Shown in pieces: positions 1 to 9,300 of a DNA stretch of 64,000 nt. The notes below the pieces were generated by a model. That model did not search any database, was not told the origin of the DNA, and was given only the letters and a program-made list of their open reading frames with translations. The position numbers and the translations under genes are program-made. This DNA is from Flavobacterium cauense R2A-7. GTDB lineage: Bacteria > Bacteroidota > Bacteroidia > Flavobacteriales > Flavobacteriaceae. The stretch's first letter is position 1, and each line of letters opens with the position of its first letter. The stretch is from positions 62,001 to 126,000 of the forward strand of contig NZ_AVBI01000014.1 in the NCBI RefSeq assembly GCF_000498475.1. The letters run 5' to 3'.

Positions 1-2
1 TC

Positions 3-605
3 AAAACCCTGATGATTTTATCGGATACCTATAACACGCCGTTCGACCACAACCGAAAAGGACTGAATTTAGGAGAAGCGGCCGCATTTTTGGTGCTGGA
101 ATCCGATGATGTGGTTCAAAAAGAAAATAAAAAAGTACTGGCTTATGTTTCCGGGTTCGGAAATGCGAATGATGCCTATCATCAGACAGCTTCTTCTGAA
201 AATGGCGAAGGTGCTTTCCTTGCGATGCAAAAAGCCTTGAAAATTGCCAATCTGAAGCCCTCGGATATTGATTACATCAATGCCCACGGAACCGCAACTC
301 CTAACAACGATTTGTCAGAAGGCCGTGCGATTCTTCGTATTTTTGAGGAAAACGTACCGGAATTCAGTTCCACCAAAGCATTTACCGGTCACACGTTGGC
401 CGCTGCTGCTGCTATCGAGGCCGTTTACAGTGTATTGGCATTGCAAAACAATAGTATCTTCCCGAATCTGAATTTTAACACACCGATGGAAGAATTCGAT
501 TTGGTGCCGCAAACCACCTTGAAAGAAAAGACGATCCATCATGTATTGTCCAACTCTTTCGGGTTTGGAGGGAATTGTTCCACCGTAATATTTTCGAAAA
601 AATAA
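3..605 (+). CDS. Beta-ketoacyl-ACP synthase (C-terminal part, cut by window start)
   Basis: This is the C-terminal part (about 200 residues) of a KAS I/II-type ketosynthase; the frame is open to the first base, so the N-terminal half with the active-site Cys is outside the window. Both catalytic histidines of the thiolase fold are visible, in NAHGTATPNNDL and in TKAFTGHTLAAAAAIEA, and the glycine-rich end SFGFGGNCSTVIF is typical. Such enzymes perform the decarboxylative Claisen condensation that extends an acyl-ACP chain. It overlaps the next gene, a Cys-less ketosynthase homologue, as TAATG. In aryl-polyene and flexirubin loci an active KS works as a heterodimer with such a partner, so I infer this is the catalytic subunit for the polyene chain. 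The family is near certain; the pathway comes from context. Confidence 0.88.
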   Translation, partial: KTLMILSDTYNTPFDHNRKGLNLGEAAAFLVLESDDVVQKENKKVLAYVSGFGNANDAYHQTASSENGEGAFLAMQKALKIANLKPSDIDYINAHGTATPNNDLSEGRAILRIFEENVPEFSSTKAFTGHTLAAAAAIEAVYSVLALQNNSIFPNLNFNTPMEEFDLVPQTTLKEKTIHHVLSNSFGFGGNCSTVIFSKK

Positions 606-1672
606 TGAAGACTTGCTATATCAACGGAGTGGGATGTATTTCGACTCAAAATACGTTTGAAACCGAATTTTTATCGGAAGTTACCCTCAATGAAACGGAA
701 AATGTGCTTTTTGCTAATCAGCCTTCCTACAAGGAATTCATTCCGCCAGCGATGATACGTCGTATGGCCAAAGGCGTTAAAATGGGAATCGCTGCGTCAA
801 CAAAAGCACTTAAAGAAGCCAATCTTGACCTGCCGGATGCCATTATTACCGGAACCGGAATGGGATGTGTGGAAGATTCGGAGAAATTCCTGAAAGCGAT
901 TTTGGATAACAACGAGCAGTTTTTAACGCCAACTTCGTTTATTCAATCCACACACAATACCGTGGGCGGACAGATTGCGTTGGGTCTACAATGCAAAGGC
1001 TATAATTTTACGTATGTGAATGGGGCGGTTTCGTTTGAAACAGCTTTGCTTGATGCCAAAATGCAGGTGGAAAATGAAGAAGCCAACAATGTTCTTATTG
1101 GTGGTGTTGACGAAACTTCGAGTCACACTTTGGAATTGTTTAAACTTATCAATATCATAAAATCGGAAGCGGATAAACCTTATTCGGTTGTAACGCCAAA
1201 CTCTAAAGGGGTAGTGTTCAGCGAAGGGGCAAGTTTTTTTGTGCTGGAAAATGAGAAAAAAGACAATTCGTATGCTTCGGTTCAAGCAGTTTCAATTATG
1301 AGTGCATTGGAAATGGATGAGGTTCAGGATTATATCGGCACTTTTTTGGCAGCCCATGATTTAAAACCTTCCGATATTGATGCGGTGGTTTTGGGAAATA
1401 ACGGCGATAGTGAATTCGACGGCTATTACGATAGTACCAAAACAATGTTTGAAGCCACACCACAGGTGTTTTACAAGCATTTGAGTGGCGAGTACAATAC
1501 CGCTTCTTCGTTTGGTTTTTGGGTAGCTTGTAACATCATTAAGAACCAAGAGCTTCCGGAAATCGTGAGTTTGAATTCCCTTAAAAAAGAAAAGTATACT
1601 ACTGTGTTATTGTACAATCAATACCGCGGAAAAGATCATAGTTTAATCGTGCTTAAAAATGCTAAAACATAA
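605..1672 (+). CDS. Chain-length-factor-like ketosynthase homologue lacking the active-site Cys
   Basis: A 355-aa thiolase-fold protein homologous to 3-oxoacyl-ACP synthases. The start is the ATG at 605, overlapping the upstream stop as TAATG; an ATG 30 bases earlier would lie inside the upstream gene. At the nucleophile elbow, where active enzymes have a Cys followed by A/S, this protein reads NGAVSFETALLDA. The first catalytic His motif is replaced by LGNNGDSEFDG. It is therefore probably not a condensing enzyme but the non-catalytic chain-length-factor-like subunit of the preceding ketosynthase, as in the ApeO-ApeC heterodimer of aryl-polyene synthesis. It overlaps the next gene by 14 nt. 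An alternative is a diverged KS with another nucleophile, which I consider less likely. Confidence 0.8.
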   Translation: MKTCYINGVGCISTQNTFETEFLSEVTLNETENVLFANQPSYKEFIPPAMIRRMAKGVKMGIAASTKALKEANLDLPDAIITGTGMGCVEDSEKFLKAILDNNEQFLTPTSFIQSTHNTVGGQIALGLQCKGYNFTYVNGAVSFETALLDAKMQVENEEANNVLIGGVDETSSHTLELFKLINIIKSEADKPYSVVTPNSKGVVFSEGASFFVLENEKKDNSYASVQAVSIMSALEMDEVQDYIGTFLAAHDLKPSDIDAVVLGNNGDSEFDGYYDSTKTMFEATPQVFYKHLSGEYNTASSFGFWVACNIIKNQELPEIVSLNSLKKEKYTTVLLYNQYRGKDHSLIVLKNAKT

Positions 1673-2435
1673 AAATATACTTCTTTTTTGTGTTGCTGTT
1701 TTGGTCATTCTGTCTGTTTTAAGCTTCTTTTTTGAAGTGGCCTGGTGGAATTTCCTGCTACTTTTTTTGTTTTGGCTGGTGATGACGGTTTGGGGTTCTT
1801 CGGACATTCGGTTGGGGTATTTTGTGAAAACGTATTGTAACAATCCGAATGAAAAAGAACGTAAAATAGCCATTTCCTTCGATGACGGTCCGCATCCCAT
1901 GACCGAAAAAGTACTGGATGTGCTGCAACAATATCAGGCAAAAGCTACTTTTTTCTGCATCGGAACCCAAATCGAAAAATATCCTGAAATTTTCAAACGT
2001 ATTATCGCCGAAGGTCACGTTGTGGGCAATCACAGTTATTCGCATTCCAACAGATTCGGTATTTTTTCAACCGATAAAGTAACTGAAGAAATCCGCCGGA
2101 CCGATGCTTTAATAGAAGATTTAACCGGAAAGAACGTCTTGTTTTTTCGTCCGCCGTTCGGGGTTACCAATCCGAGAATAGCGAGGGCCGCCAAAGCTAC
2201 CGCAAAACAGGTGATTGGCTGGAACAACCGCTCGCTGGATACGGTTATCGGCGATGAGAATAAAATTCTTGAAAGAGTAAAAGGCAAAGTGGCTCCGGGA
2301 GGAATTATTCTTCTGCACGACACTTCCCAAAAAACAGTAAACGTTTTGGAACAGTTATTGCTATTTTTGCAATCAGAAAAGTACGATGTGATTGCCATCG
2401 ACAAATTATTAAACCTTCCGGCATATGAAGCGTAG
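1659..2435 (+). CDS. Polysaccharide deacetylase (CE4) family protein, membrane-anchored
   Basis: A 258-aa protein with two N-terminal hydrophobic segments (about residues 5-26 and 30-45) followed by a NodB-homology domain. The metal-dependent deacetylase motifs are present: SFDDGPHP (catalytic Asp and metal Asp), GNHSYSH (two metal His), RPPFG, and a C-terminal ILLHD motif. CE4 enzymes remove N- or O-acetyl groups from carbohydrates. Its place between ketosynthase and LolA-like genes, with overlaps on both sides, ties it to the pigment operon, where its substrate is unclear; deacylation of an intermediate or of an attached sugar would fit. The family is secure, the substrate is not. Confidence 0.87.
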   Translation: MLKHKNILLFCVAVLVILSVLSFFFEVAWWNFLLLFLFWLVMTVWGSSDIRLGYFVKTYCNNPNEKERKIAISFDDGPHPMTEKVLDVLQQYQAKATFFCIGTQIEKYPEIFKRIIAEGHVVGNHSYSHSNRFGIFSTDKVTEEIRRTDALIEDLTGKNVLFFRPPFGVTNPRIARAAKATAKQVIGWNNRSLDTVIGDENKILERVKGKVAPGGIILLHDTSQKTVNVLEQLLLFLQSEKYDVIAIDKLLNLPAYEA

Positions 2436-3051
2436 CGTTTTTTTAGGATTACTTCTTATAATGAGTCTGACCATTTTTGCGCAAGAGCAAAAGATGTCGG
2501 CTTCAGAAATTTCGGTTTTTAAAGCGACAATAGAAAAAGAAACCAAGAATATAAAATCTCTGAAAACCGATTTTATTCAATACAAACACCTGGATTTTCT
2601 GTCAAAAGACATCGAAACTTCCGGTAAAATGTACTTTAAACAACCCAATTTACTGAACTGGCAATATACCAAGCCTTATCAGTACAGCATTGTTTTTAAA
2701 AATAACAAAGTATATATCAACGATCAGGGCAATAAAAGTACGGTGGATGCGAACAGTAAAATGTTCGAAAAAATCAACAAACTGATTGTAGGCAGTGTGA
2801 GCGGGAACATGTTTGATGACAAAGAGTTTGCCATCGCATATTTCAAAAACAAAGACGCCTATATTGCCAAGTTAACGCCAAAAACCACAACCATTAAAAA
2901 ATACATCAAACAGGTTGATTTGTATTTTCCGATGGATGAAGCAACGGTTTCACAGGTAAAACTGATTGAGCCTTCAGGTGATTTTACGCGAATCGTGTTC
3001 AAAAACAAACAAATCAATGCAAAAGTGGATGACTCGGTTTTTACTAATTAG
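2425..3051 (+). CDS. LolA-like outer-membrane lipoprotein carrier
   Basis: A 208-aa periplasmic protein. It has a signal peptide (MKRSVFLGLLLIMSLTIFAQ) and then a LolA/LolB-type fold: KSLKTDFIQYKHL, then GKMYFKQPNLLNWQYTKPY, the usual 'F.Q.....F.G.......P.......Y' pattern of LolA. LolA proteins shuttle lipidated cargo across the periplasm. Dedicated LolA homologues are a standard part of aryl-polyene and flexirubin clusters, where they are thought to help move the acyl-lipid product to the outer membrane. The start overlaps the deacetylase gene by 11 nt, and the 3' end is overlapped by the following lipoprotein gene, suggesting translational coupling. Confidence 0.8.
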   Translation: MKRSVFLGLLLIMSLTIFAQEQKMSASEISVFKATIEKETKNIKSLKTDFIQYKHLDFLSKDIETSGKMYFKQPNLLNWQYTKPYQYSIVFKNNKVYINDQGNKSTVDANSKMFEKINKLIVGSVSGNMFDDKEFAIAYFKNKDAYIAKLTPKTTTIKKYIKQVDLYFPMDEATVSQVKLIEPSGDFTRIVFKNKQINAKVDDSVFTN

Positions 3052-3649
3052 TCTGCTTTCCCTTTTCTTTTTTTCGTGTAAATCCTATCAGATAGAAAAT
3101 GCCAAAAAAAGGGAAAATGGAGTGGCAACATTTGATAACCGCTATTTTTCGAATCCGGAAACCGATTACGTATACAAAGCGCATATCGAGGTTTACGGAA
3201 ATCAGTTGAGTGGCATTTTTATCGCCAAACGAATGAACGACACCTTGCATCGCGTGGTTTTTACAACCGATTTTGGTAATAAATTACTGGATTTCGAGTT
3301 GTCTGAAAATGATTTCAAGGTGAATTACATCATGGAGGATTTAAACCGGAAAATTATCGTAAATACTTTGCGGGACGATTTTCGACTGCTTTTAAAAACC
3401 CGTCATACCGTTACGGATGTTTTTGAAAATGAAGATTATGTGATTTATAAATCGGCCGATAAAAAACGGTTCAATTATTTTTTCGAAAGCAAAAAAGATA
3501 ACCGATTGATGAAGTTGGTGAATGCTTCAAAAAGTAAGGAAAAGATTATCTTCGGTTTTGAATCAAAAAACAGTATTTTTGCCGAGCATATTGCGATTCA
3601 GCATAAAAACATAAAATTAAAAATAGAATTGAATCAAATCAGTAATTAA
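3017..3649 (+). CDS. Lipoprotein of the pigment locus, function unknown
   Basis: About 210 aa. The start at 3017 or the alternative ATG at 3029 gives a clean lipoprotein signal with the lipobox LFFFSC; an upstream ATG at 2966 would precede it with a polar stretch and is rejected. The mature part is rich in beta-strand-like alternation (YVYKAHIEVYGNQLSGIF, then RVVFTTDFGNKLLDFEL), which resembles LolB-like or DUF4292-like outer-membrane lipoproteins, but I do not recognise a family with certainty. It overlaps the LolA-like gene by 35 nt, so the pair may act like LolA/LolB in moving the pigment lipid into the outer membrane. That role is an inference from position. Confidence 0.65.
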   Translation: MQKWMTRFLLISLLSLFFFSCKSYQIENAKKRENGVATFDNRYFSNPETDYVYKAHIEVYGNQLSGIFIAKRMNDTLHRVVFTTDFGNKLLDFELSENDFKVNYIMEDLNRKIIVNTLRDDFRLLLKTRHTVTDVFENEDYVIYKSADKKRFNYFFESKKDNRLMKLVNASKSKEKIIFGFESKNSIFAEHIAIQHKNIKLKIELNQISN

Positions 3650-3662
3650 ACTATCTAAAAAT

Positions 3663-4292
3663 ATGAGAAAATCGATTGTTGTAGCATTATTGTGCTTTTT
3701 CGGAGTAATACAAATGAATGCTCAGGTAACTTTCAGACCGGGAGTAAAAGCGGGTGTTAACTTTTCGCATTTCACACAAACGGACAGAACAAACGAAAAA
3801 TTTAATTCAAAGACCGATTTTTACGCAGGTGTATTCGGTGCATTAAAATTGACCAAAATATATACTTTGCAACCTGAGTTGGTGTATACCCGACAAGGAG
3901 CTGAAAGAGAATTTTTTGATGCTAGCAATGTAAGACGTACAGAAACTTTAGATGTTTCGTATTTGTCTATTGGGGTTGCCAATAAATTTACCTTCAAAAA
4001 TTTCAATTTTCAGGTAGGGCCAACCATCGATATTAAAGTGAACGATTCTCATAAAGACATCGCTCCAAACGATGGCAGTTCTCAGTATTATGAATTTAAT
4101 TATAACCCATATACCGGAATTGATTTTGCGTTCTTCGCAGGGGTTGGTTACGATTTTACCAAGAATTTCGGAGTGGAAGCTCGAATCAAAAAAGGAATCA
4201 TTCCGGTTAATGATACTTGGGGTGACGAAACCGATAATTATACCAATGTTGTTTTCCAAGTGGGCGCAACCTATACTTTTGATATTAAATAA
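3663..4292 (+). CDS. Outer-membrane beta-barrel (porin/PorT-like) protein
   Basis: A 209-aa protein with a signal peptide ending NAQ followed by a small beta-barrel of the PorT/OMP_b-brl_2 kind. Features are GVKAGVNFSHF near the start, alternating hydrophobic strands, VGPTIDIKVN, FFAGVGYDF, and a final strand ending VGATYTFDIK. Such barrels are generic outer-membrane proteins in Bacteroidota. It sits 13 nt after the lipoprotein gene and 18 nt before the dehydratase, in the same transcription unit, so it may provide the outer-membrane end of the pigment export route. It could also be an unrelated structural barrel. Confidence 0.72.
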   Translation: MRKSIVVALLCFFGVIQMNAQVTFRPGVKAGVNFSHFTQTDRTNEKFNSKTDFYAGVFGALKLTKIYTLQPELVYTRQGAEREFFDASNVRRTETLDVSYLSIGVANKFTFKNFNFQVGPTIDIKVNDSHKDIAPNDGSSQYYEFNYNPYTGIDFAFFAGVGYDFTKNFGVEARIKKGIIPVNDTWGDETDNYTNVVFQVGATYTFDIK

Positions 4293-4310
4293 TATAAATA
4301 CCAGATTACC

Positions 4311-4682
4311 ATGTTACTAAAGGATTTTTATACGGTTGAAAAACTCGAAAATGTTTCCGACAGGAAATACAATGCGGTGGTGGTGTTAAACAACCAACAC
4401 GCTATTTTTAAAGGACATTTTCCCGGAAATCCCGTAACGCCTGGTGTATGCATGATGCAGATTATCAAAGAACTTTCACAGGAAATTGTTGGAAGTTCTT
4501 TGTTTATGACAAGCTCTTCGAATGTTAAATTCATGGCGCTTATCAATCCTGAAATCAATCCGGTGCTGAAATTGGAATTGGAAATTTCAGGCGATCTTGA
4601 TTCGGAAATTAAAGTGAAAAACACTACAATTTTTGACGAAACCGTAGCGTTGAAACTTTCCAATACCTATAAAAAAGCATAG
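4311..4682 (+). CDS. 3-hydroxyacyl-ACP dehydratase, FabZ-like hotdog protein
   Basis: A 123-aa single hotdog domain. The signature HAIFKGHFPGNPVTPGVCMM contains the catalytic His and the PGNPVxPG loop of FabA/FabZ dehydratases. The size is slightly below FabZ. It would dehydrate the beta-hydroxyacyl intermediate and so create the conjugated double bonds of the polyene. The catalytic Glu/Asp expected on the following helix is less clear (MMQIIKELSQEI offers a Glu), so exact activity needs confirmation. It lies inside the pigment operon between the barrel gene and a small secreted protein gene. Confidence 0.8.
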   Translation: MLLKDFYTVEKLENVSDRKYNAVVVLNNQHAIFKGHFPGNPVTPGVCMMQIIKELSQEIVGSSLFMTSSSNVKFMALINPEINPVLKLELEISGDLDSEIKVKNTTIFDETVALKLSNTYKKA

Positions 4683-4683
4683 T

Positions 4684-5169
4684 TTGAAAGTAGTGTTTTC
4701 CATAGTATTGTCTTTCTTTTTTCTGGCGGTTCAGGAACTTCCTGACGTTCGGGAAAGTTACAATTCGGCTTCAAAGACAAAACAGAACGCTGATCAGTTT
4801 TACAACCTGGTTGCAGGTTACAATAAAAATTCCGGTACATTATTAGCTTATAAAGGTGCGGCTATTACGCTTAAATCGAAATTCGCTTCCGGTATAAAAC
4901 AAAAGAAAGAATTGTTTATTGAAGGAGCAACGCTCGTTGAAAACGCCGTTAAAAATGAACCTCATAATGCCGAAATTCGTCTGGTTCGTTTAAGTATACA
5001 GGAAAACACGCCAAAACTATTAAAATACAAAGGCAATATCGAAGAAGACAAAAAAATTATTGTAGTCTCTTTTGATAAATTGCCCAAGGATTTAAAAGAA
5101 TACATTCAAGGTTACGTCAAACAATCTAAAGTGTTTACCGAAAAAGACAAGCAAATTATTCTTAAATAA
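4684..5169 (+). CDS. Small secreted protein of the pigment locus, unknown function
   Basis: A 161-aa protein with a TTG start one base after the dehydratase stop. The N-terminus (KVVFSIVLSFFFLAVQ) is a plausible signal peptide or anchor. The rest is mostly helical and charged, with EPHNAEIRLVRLSIQENTP resembling a TPR-type helix pair. I recognise no enzyme motif. The tight spacing to both neighbours shows it is part of the operon. It ends 6 nt before the glycosyltransferase start. Confidence 0.6.
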   Translation: MKVVFSIVLSFFFLAVQELPDVRESYNSASKTKQNADQFYNLVAGYNKNSGTLLAYKGAAITLKSKFASGIKQKKELFIEGATLVENAVKNEPHNAEIRLVRLSIQENTPKLLKYKGNIEEDKKIIVVSFDKLPKDLKEYIQGYVKQSKVFTEKDKQIILK

Positions 5170-5175
5170 CACACC

Positions 5176-6354
5176 ATGATCCCCAATCTATCCATCAGTG
5201 AGCGAATTGAAAATCGGAACCTGTGTGTTATTATTCCCACCTATAATAATCACAAAACACTGCGTCGCGTTATCGACGGGGTTTTGAAATATACCCAAGA
5301 CATCATCGTTGTTAACGACGGTTCAACCGATACAACCAAAGAAATTTTAGCCGGATATTCGCAATTCACCCAAATTCATGTGCCCCGCAATCAAGGTAAA
5401 GGAAATGCCTTGCGGGAAGGATTTGCAAAAGCTAAGGCCTTAGGTTTTGACTACGCGATAACGATAGATTCTGATGGACAGCATTTTCCGGATGATATTC
5501 CCGTTTTTCTGGACGCTTTGGATCATTCCGATAAAAAGGTTTTGTTGATCGGAAGCCGGAACATGGAACAGGACGGAGTTCCCAAAAAGAGCAGTTTCGG
5601 AAACAAATTTTCCAATTTCTGGTTTTGGTTCGAAACCGGAATCACGCTGGAAGACACGCAATCCGGGTACCGATTGTATCCGCTGCAATCCCTTCCGAAA
5701 CGTTTTTTTACCAAAAAATTTGAATTTGAAATCGAAGTGATTGTCCGCACTGCCTGGAATGGGGTTGCGGTTAAAAACATTCCGATTAATATTTTATACG
5801 ATCCCAACGAACGCGTAACCCATTTCCGTCCGTTTAAGGATTTTACTCGAATCAGTATTCTCAATACCATTCTGGTAATCATCACACTTTTGTACATCAA
5901 ACCGAGAAACTTTTTCAGAAGTTTCAAAAAAAAAAGCATTAAAGAATTCCTCCGTGAAGACATTTTAGCGAGTTCCGATTCTAATTCCGTTAAAGCACTG
6001 TCTATCGCCTTGGGAGTGTTTGTTGGCATTGCGCCGTTTTGGGGATTTCAGACTGCCATTGTGATTTTTCTGGCCGTGGTGTTGCGGTGGAACAAAATGT
6101 TGGCCTTCGCATTTTCAAATGTGAGTATTCCACCCATGATTCCGTTTATTATTTACGGATCGCTTAAAGTCGGCGGACTTTTCGTGGAAGATACTGCAAA
6201 ATTCAGTTTAAACACCCCAATAACACTGGATCATATCAAATTACACGTTGTTCAGTATCTGATCGGGAGTTTTGTGTTAGCAACTGTAATGGCAATTCTT
6301 TTCGGGGTTGGAAGTTATTTATTACTTTCGCTGTCGAAAAAATCAAAAGGGTAA
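5176..6354 (+). CDS. Family 2 glycosyltransferase fused to DUF2062 membrane domain
   Basis: A 392-aa protein. Residues 10-225 form a GT-A domain like dolichol-phosphate mannosyltransferases: CVIIPTYNNHKTLRRVIDGV, VVNDGSTD, NQGKGNALREG, then the DSDGQH form of the metal-binding DXD motif, and DTQSGYRLYP. Residues about 255-390 form a DUF2062 domain with membrane segments (SIALGVFVGIAPFWGFQ, then SNVSIPPMIPFIIYG). This GT2-DUF2062 fusion is a regular component of aryl-polyene/flexirubin gene clusters. It likely transfers a sugar to a lipid intermediate at the inner membrane. The gene ends one base before the MMPL start. Confidence 0.87.
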   Translation: MIPNLSISERIENRNLCVIIPTYNNHKTLRRVIDGVLKYTQDIIVVNDGSTDTTKEILAGYSQFTQIHVPRNQGKGNALREGFAKAKALGFDYAITIDSDGQHFPDDIPVFLDALDHSDKKVLLIGSRNMEQDGVPKKSSFGNKFSNFWFWFETGITLEDTQSGYRLYPLQSLPKRFFTKKFEFEIEVIVRTAWNGVAVKNIPINILYDPNERVTHFRPFKDFTRISILNTILVIITLLYIKPRNFFRSFKKKSIKEFLREDILASSDSNSVKALSIALGVFVGIAPFWGFQTAIVIFLAVVLRWNKMLAFAFSNVSIPPMIPFIIYGSLKVGGLFVEDTAKFSLNTPITLDHIKLHVVQYLIGSFVLATVMAILFGVGSYLLLSLSKKSKG

Positions 6355-6355
6355 A

Positions 6356-9300
6356 ATGCATCACTATTTTATAAGAATTCATCGTTTTGTACAGCATAAC
6401 AAGCTGGTTTCAATAGGAATCGCACTAGCATTTTTGCTGCTTTTCGGTTTTTTTGCTTCAAAAATCAGATTTGAAGAGGACATCACCCGCATCATTCCTA
6501 AAAATGACAAGTCGGATGTTACGGCCAAGGTGCTGCAACAACTGAATTTTTCAGATAAAATCACCGTTATTATCGAAAAAGACAAAAACGGAACCGTAGA
6601 CGATATGTCGGAAACGGCCACTGTTTTTTTGGACAGTATTGCGGGTTGTAACGACTATATCAAAGACATCCAGGGAAAAGTAGAAGACGAAAATATTCAG
6701 CAAACCTTTGATTTTGTTTACAATAATTTACCGTTGTTTTTAGAGGATAAGGATTACGATCAAATAGGACAAAAACTAAACAAAGACAGTGTCGAGGTTC
6801 AGGTGGAGAAAAATTACAGAACGTTAATTTCGCCTACCGGAATTGTGGCCAAAGATTTCATTCTGAACGATCCTATGGGGATTTCTTTTATCGCACTGAA
6901 AAAACTACAACAGCTGAGTGTAGGCGATGAATTCCAACTCAAAAACGGGTTTCTGGTTACCAAAGACGAATCCAAACTTTTACTGTTCATCAATCCGAAA
7001 TTAAGCGGTACGGAAACCGAAAAAAATACGGTATTCGCAGATAAGCTCACTTCAATAAAGGATCATCTGAATAAGCAATTCAAAGGAAAAGCAAGTGTTG
7101 ATTATTTTGGTGCTTCCCTGATTGCAGTAGCCAACGCGAAACAGATCAAACACGATATTATCACGACGATTTTAGTTTCCCTGGGAACGCTGATGCTGAT
7201 TTTAATCCTGTTTTACAGAAAATTACTGATTCCGGTAATCATTTTTATTCCGACCATATTCGGAGTCTTGTTTGCCGTCGCCTGTCTTTATTTTATCCGA
7301 ACAACTATTTCCGCGATTTCTCTAAGTGTGGGCGCCGTACTTCTTGGGGTGACCATCGATTATTCGTTGCACATCCTCACGCATTACAAGAACAACAGCG
7401 ATTTGAAAACGTTGTACAAAGACATCACCATGCCACTGATTATGAGCAGTACCACTACCGCTCTAGCATTTTTGTGTTTGCTTTTTGTGAATTCCGAAGC
7501 GTTAAAAGATCTTGGAATTTTTGCGGCGATTAGTGTAGTGGTGTCGGCTTTGTTTTCCCTTCTGATTATCCCACATCTTTATAAACCGAAAATGGATGAG
7601 GAAAACCGCCAGACCGTTTTGGACAAAGCGGCCGGTTTTTCGTTTGAACGCAATAAGTTTTTAATCATTTCAAGTGTGATTCTGATTGCGGTCAGCTTTT
7701 TTACTTTCGGAAAAGTGAAGTTTAACAACAATCTTTCAGAGCTGAATTTTATTCCGACCGAAATTAAGAAGGCCGAAGCCAAACTGGAAAACGCTACCAA
7801 TTTAACATCAAAATCGATTTATCTGGCGTCTTACGGAACGTCGATGGAACAGGTTTTACAACAGAACAGCTCGCTTTTTGAAAAATTATCGGCAAAAAAA
7901 GACCGCCATGAAATTCTGAATTTCAGCTCATTGGGGGGTATTGTCCTGCCGAAAGCGGTTCAGCAACAAAAAATCGATAAATGGAATGCGTTCTGGACTC
8001 CGGAAAAGAAAGCCGCGCTTCAGAATAATCTGATAAATAGCGGCGCTGCCATCGGTTTCAAACCGCAAACCCATCAGCGTTTTTACGATTTGCTTCAAAC
8101 GCCATTTGCTCCAATCGGATTCGAAGAATATGCCAAAGTAAAAGCGTTTTTCTTAGACGAATTTGTTTCGCAGAAAAACGGCTTTTACACCATTTCTTCC
8201 GTCGTGAAAGTATCCAACGCTCAACGTGATGTTTTTGTGGATAAAATGGCGTCGGAAATAGATGTTATCGCTATCGATCGTCAGCAAATGAACGAAACAT
8301 TCCTGGGAAAACTTCGCGATGACTTTAATGATTTAATCAACTACTCTTTTGTGGCGGTAATTTTGGTTTTGTTTGTTTTCTTCCGCCGGATCGAATTGGT
8401 GATTATCAGTACGATTCCTATTGTGATTACCGGAGTGGTTACCGCCGGAATTATGGGGATTTTCAACATTCAGCTCAATATTTTCAGTACGATTGTCTGC
8501 ACCCTGATTTTTGGTCATGGGGTCGATTTCAGTATTTTTATGACGAGTGCGCTCCAAAAAGAATACACGACCGGTAAAGATGAAATGCCAACGTACCGAA
8601 CTTCGATAATTTTAGCGGCGTTAACCACTATTCTGGCAATCGGCGCGTTGATTTTTGCCGAACATCCGGCCTTAAAATCGATTTCTTCCGTTTCGTTAAT
8701 TGGGGTTTTTGCTGCCTTGCTAATCACGTTCATTTTTTATCCGATTTTGTTTAAAATCTGTGTTTTCAATCGAGTTAAAAAAGGGAAATCGCCTATATCC
8801 TTGCGTTTGTTGCTTCATTCTACCCTTTCGTTTATTTATTACGGATTGGGCGGTTTTTTGCTTTCTGTAACAGGGCAATTGGTAATGAAAATCATTCCGT
8901 TGAACAGAGAAGTGAAAATGATGTGGTTCCGACGCACGATGTCTAAATTCATGAAATCGGTTTTGTATACCAATCCGTTCGTGAAGAAAGAAATCGTCAA
9001 TAAAAACGGCGAGACGTTTGATAAACCTGCGGTAATCATTTCCAACCATACTTCATTTTTGGACACGCTTGCCGTTGGAATGTTGAGTCCGAAAATTATT
9101 TTTCTGGTGAACGATTGGGTGTACAATTCACCGATTTTCGGAAGAGCTGTAAAACTGGCCGGTTTTTATCCCGTGTCGCAAGGCGTGGAAGGGAGTGTGG
9201 AGCATTTAAGAGAAAAGGTAGAACAGGGATTCTCGCTGATGGTTTTTCCGGAAGGTTCCCGTTCGGAAGACGGTGTGATCCATCGTTTTTATAAAGGGGC

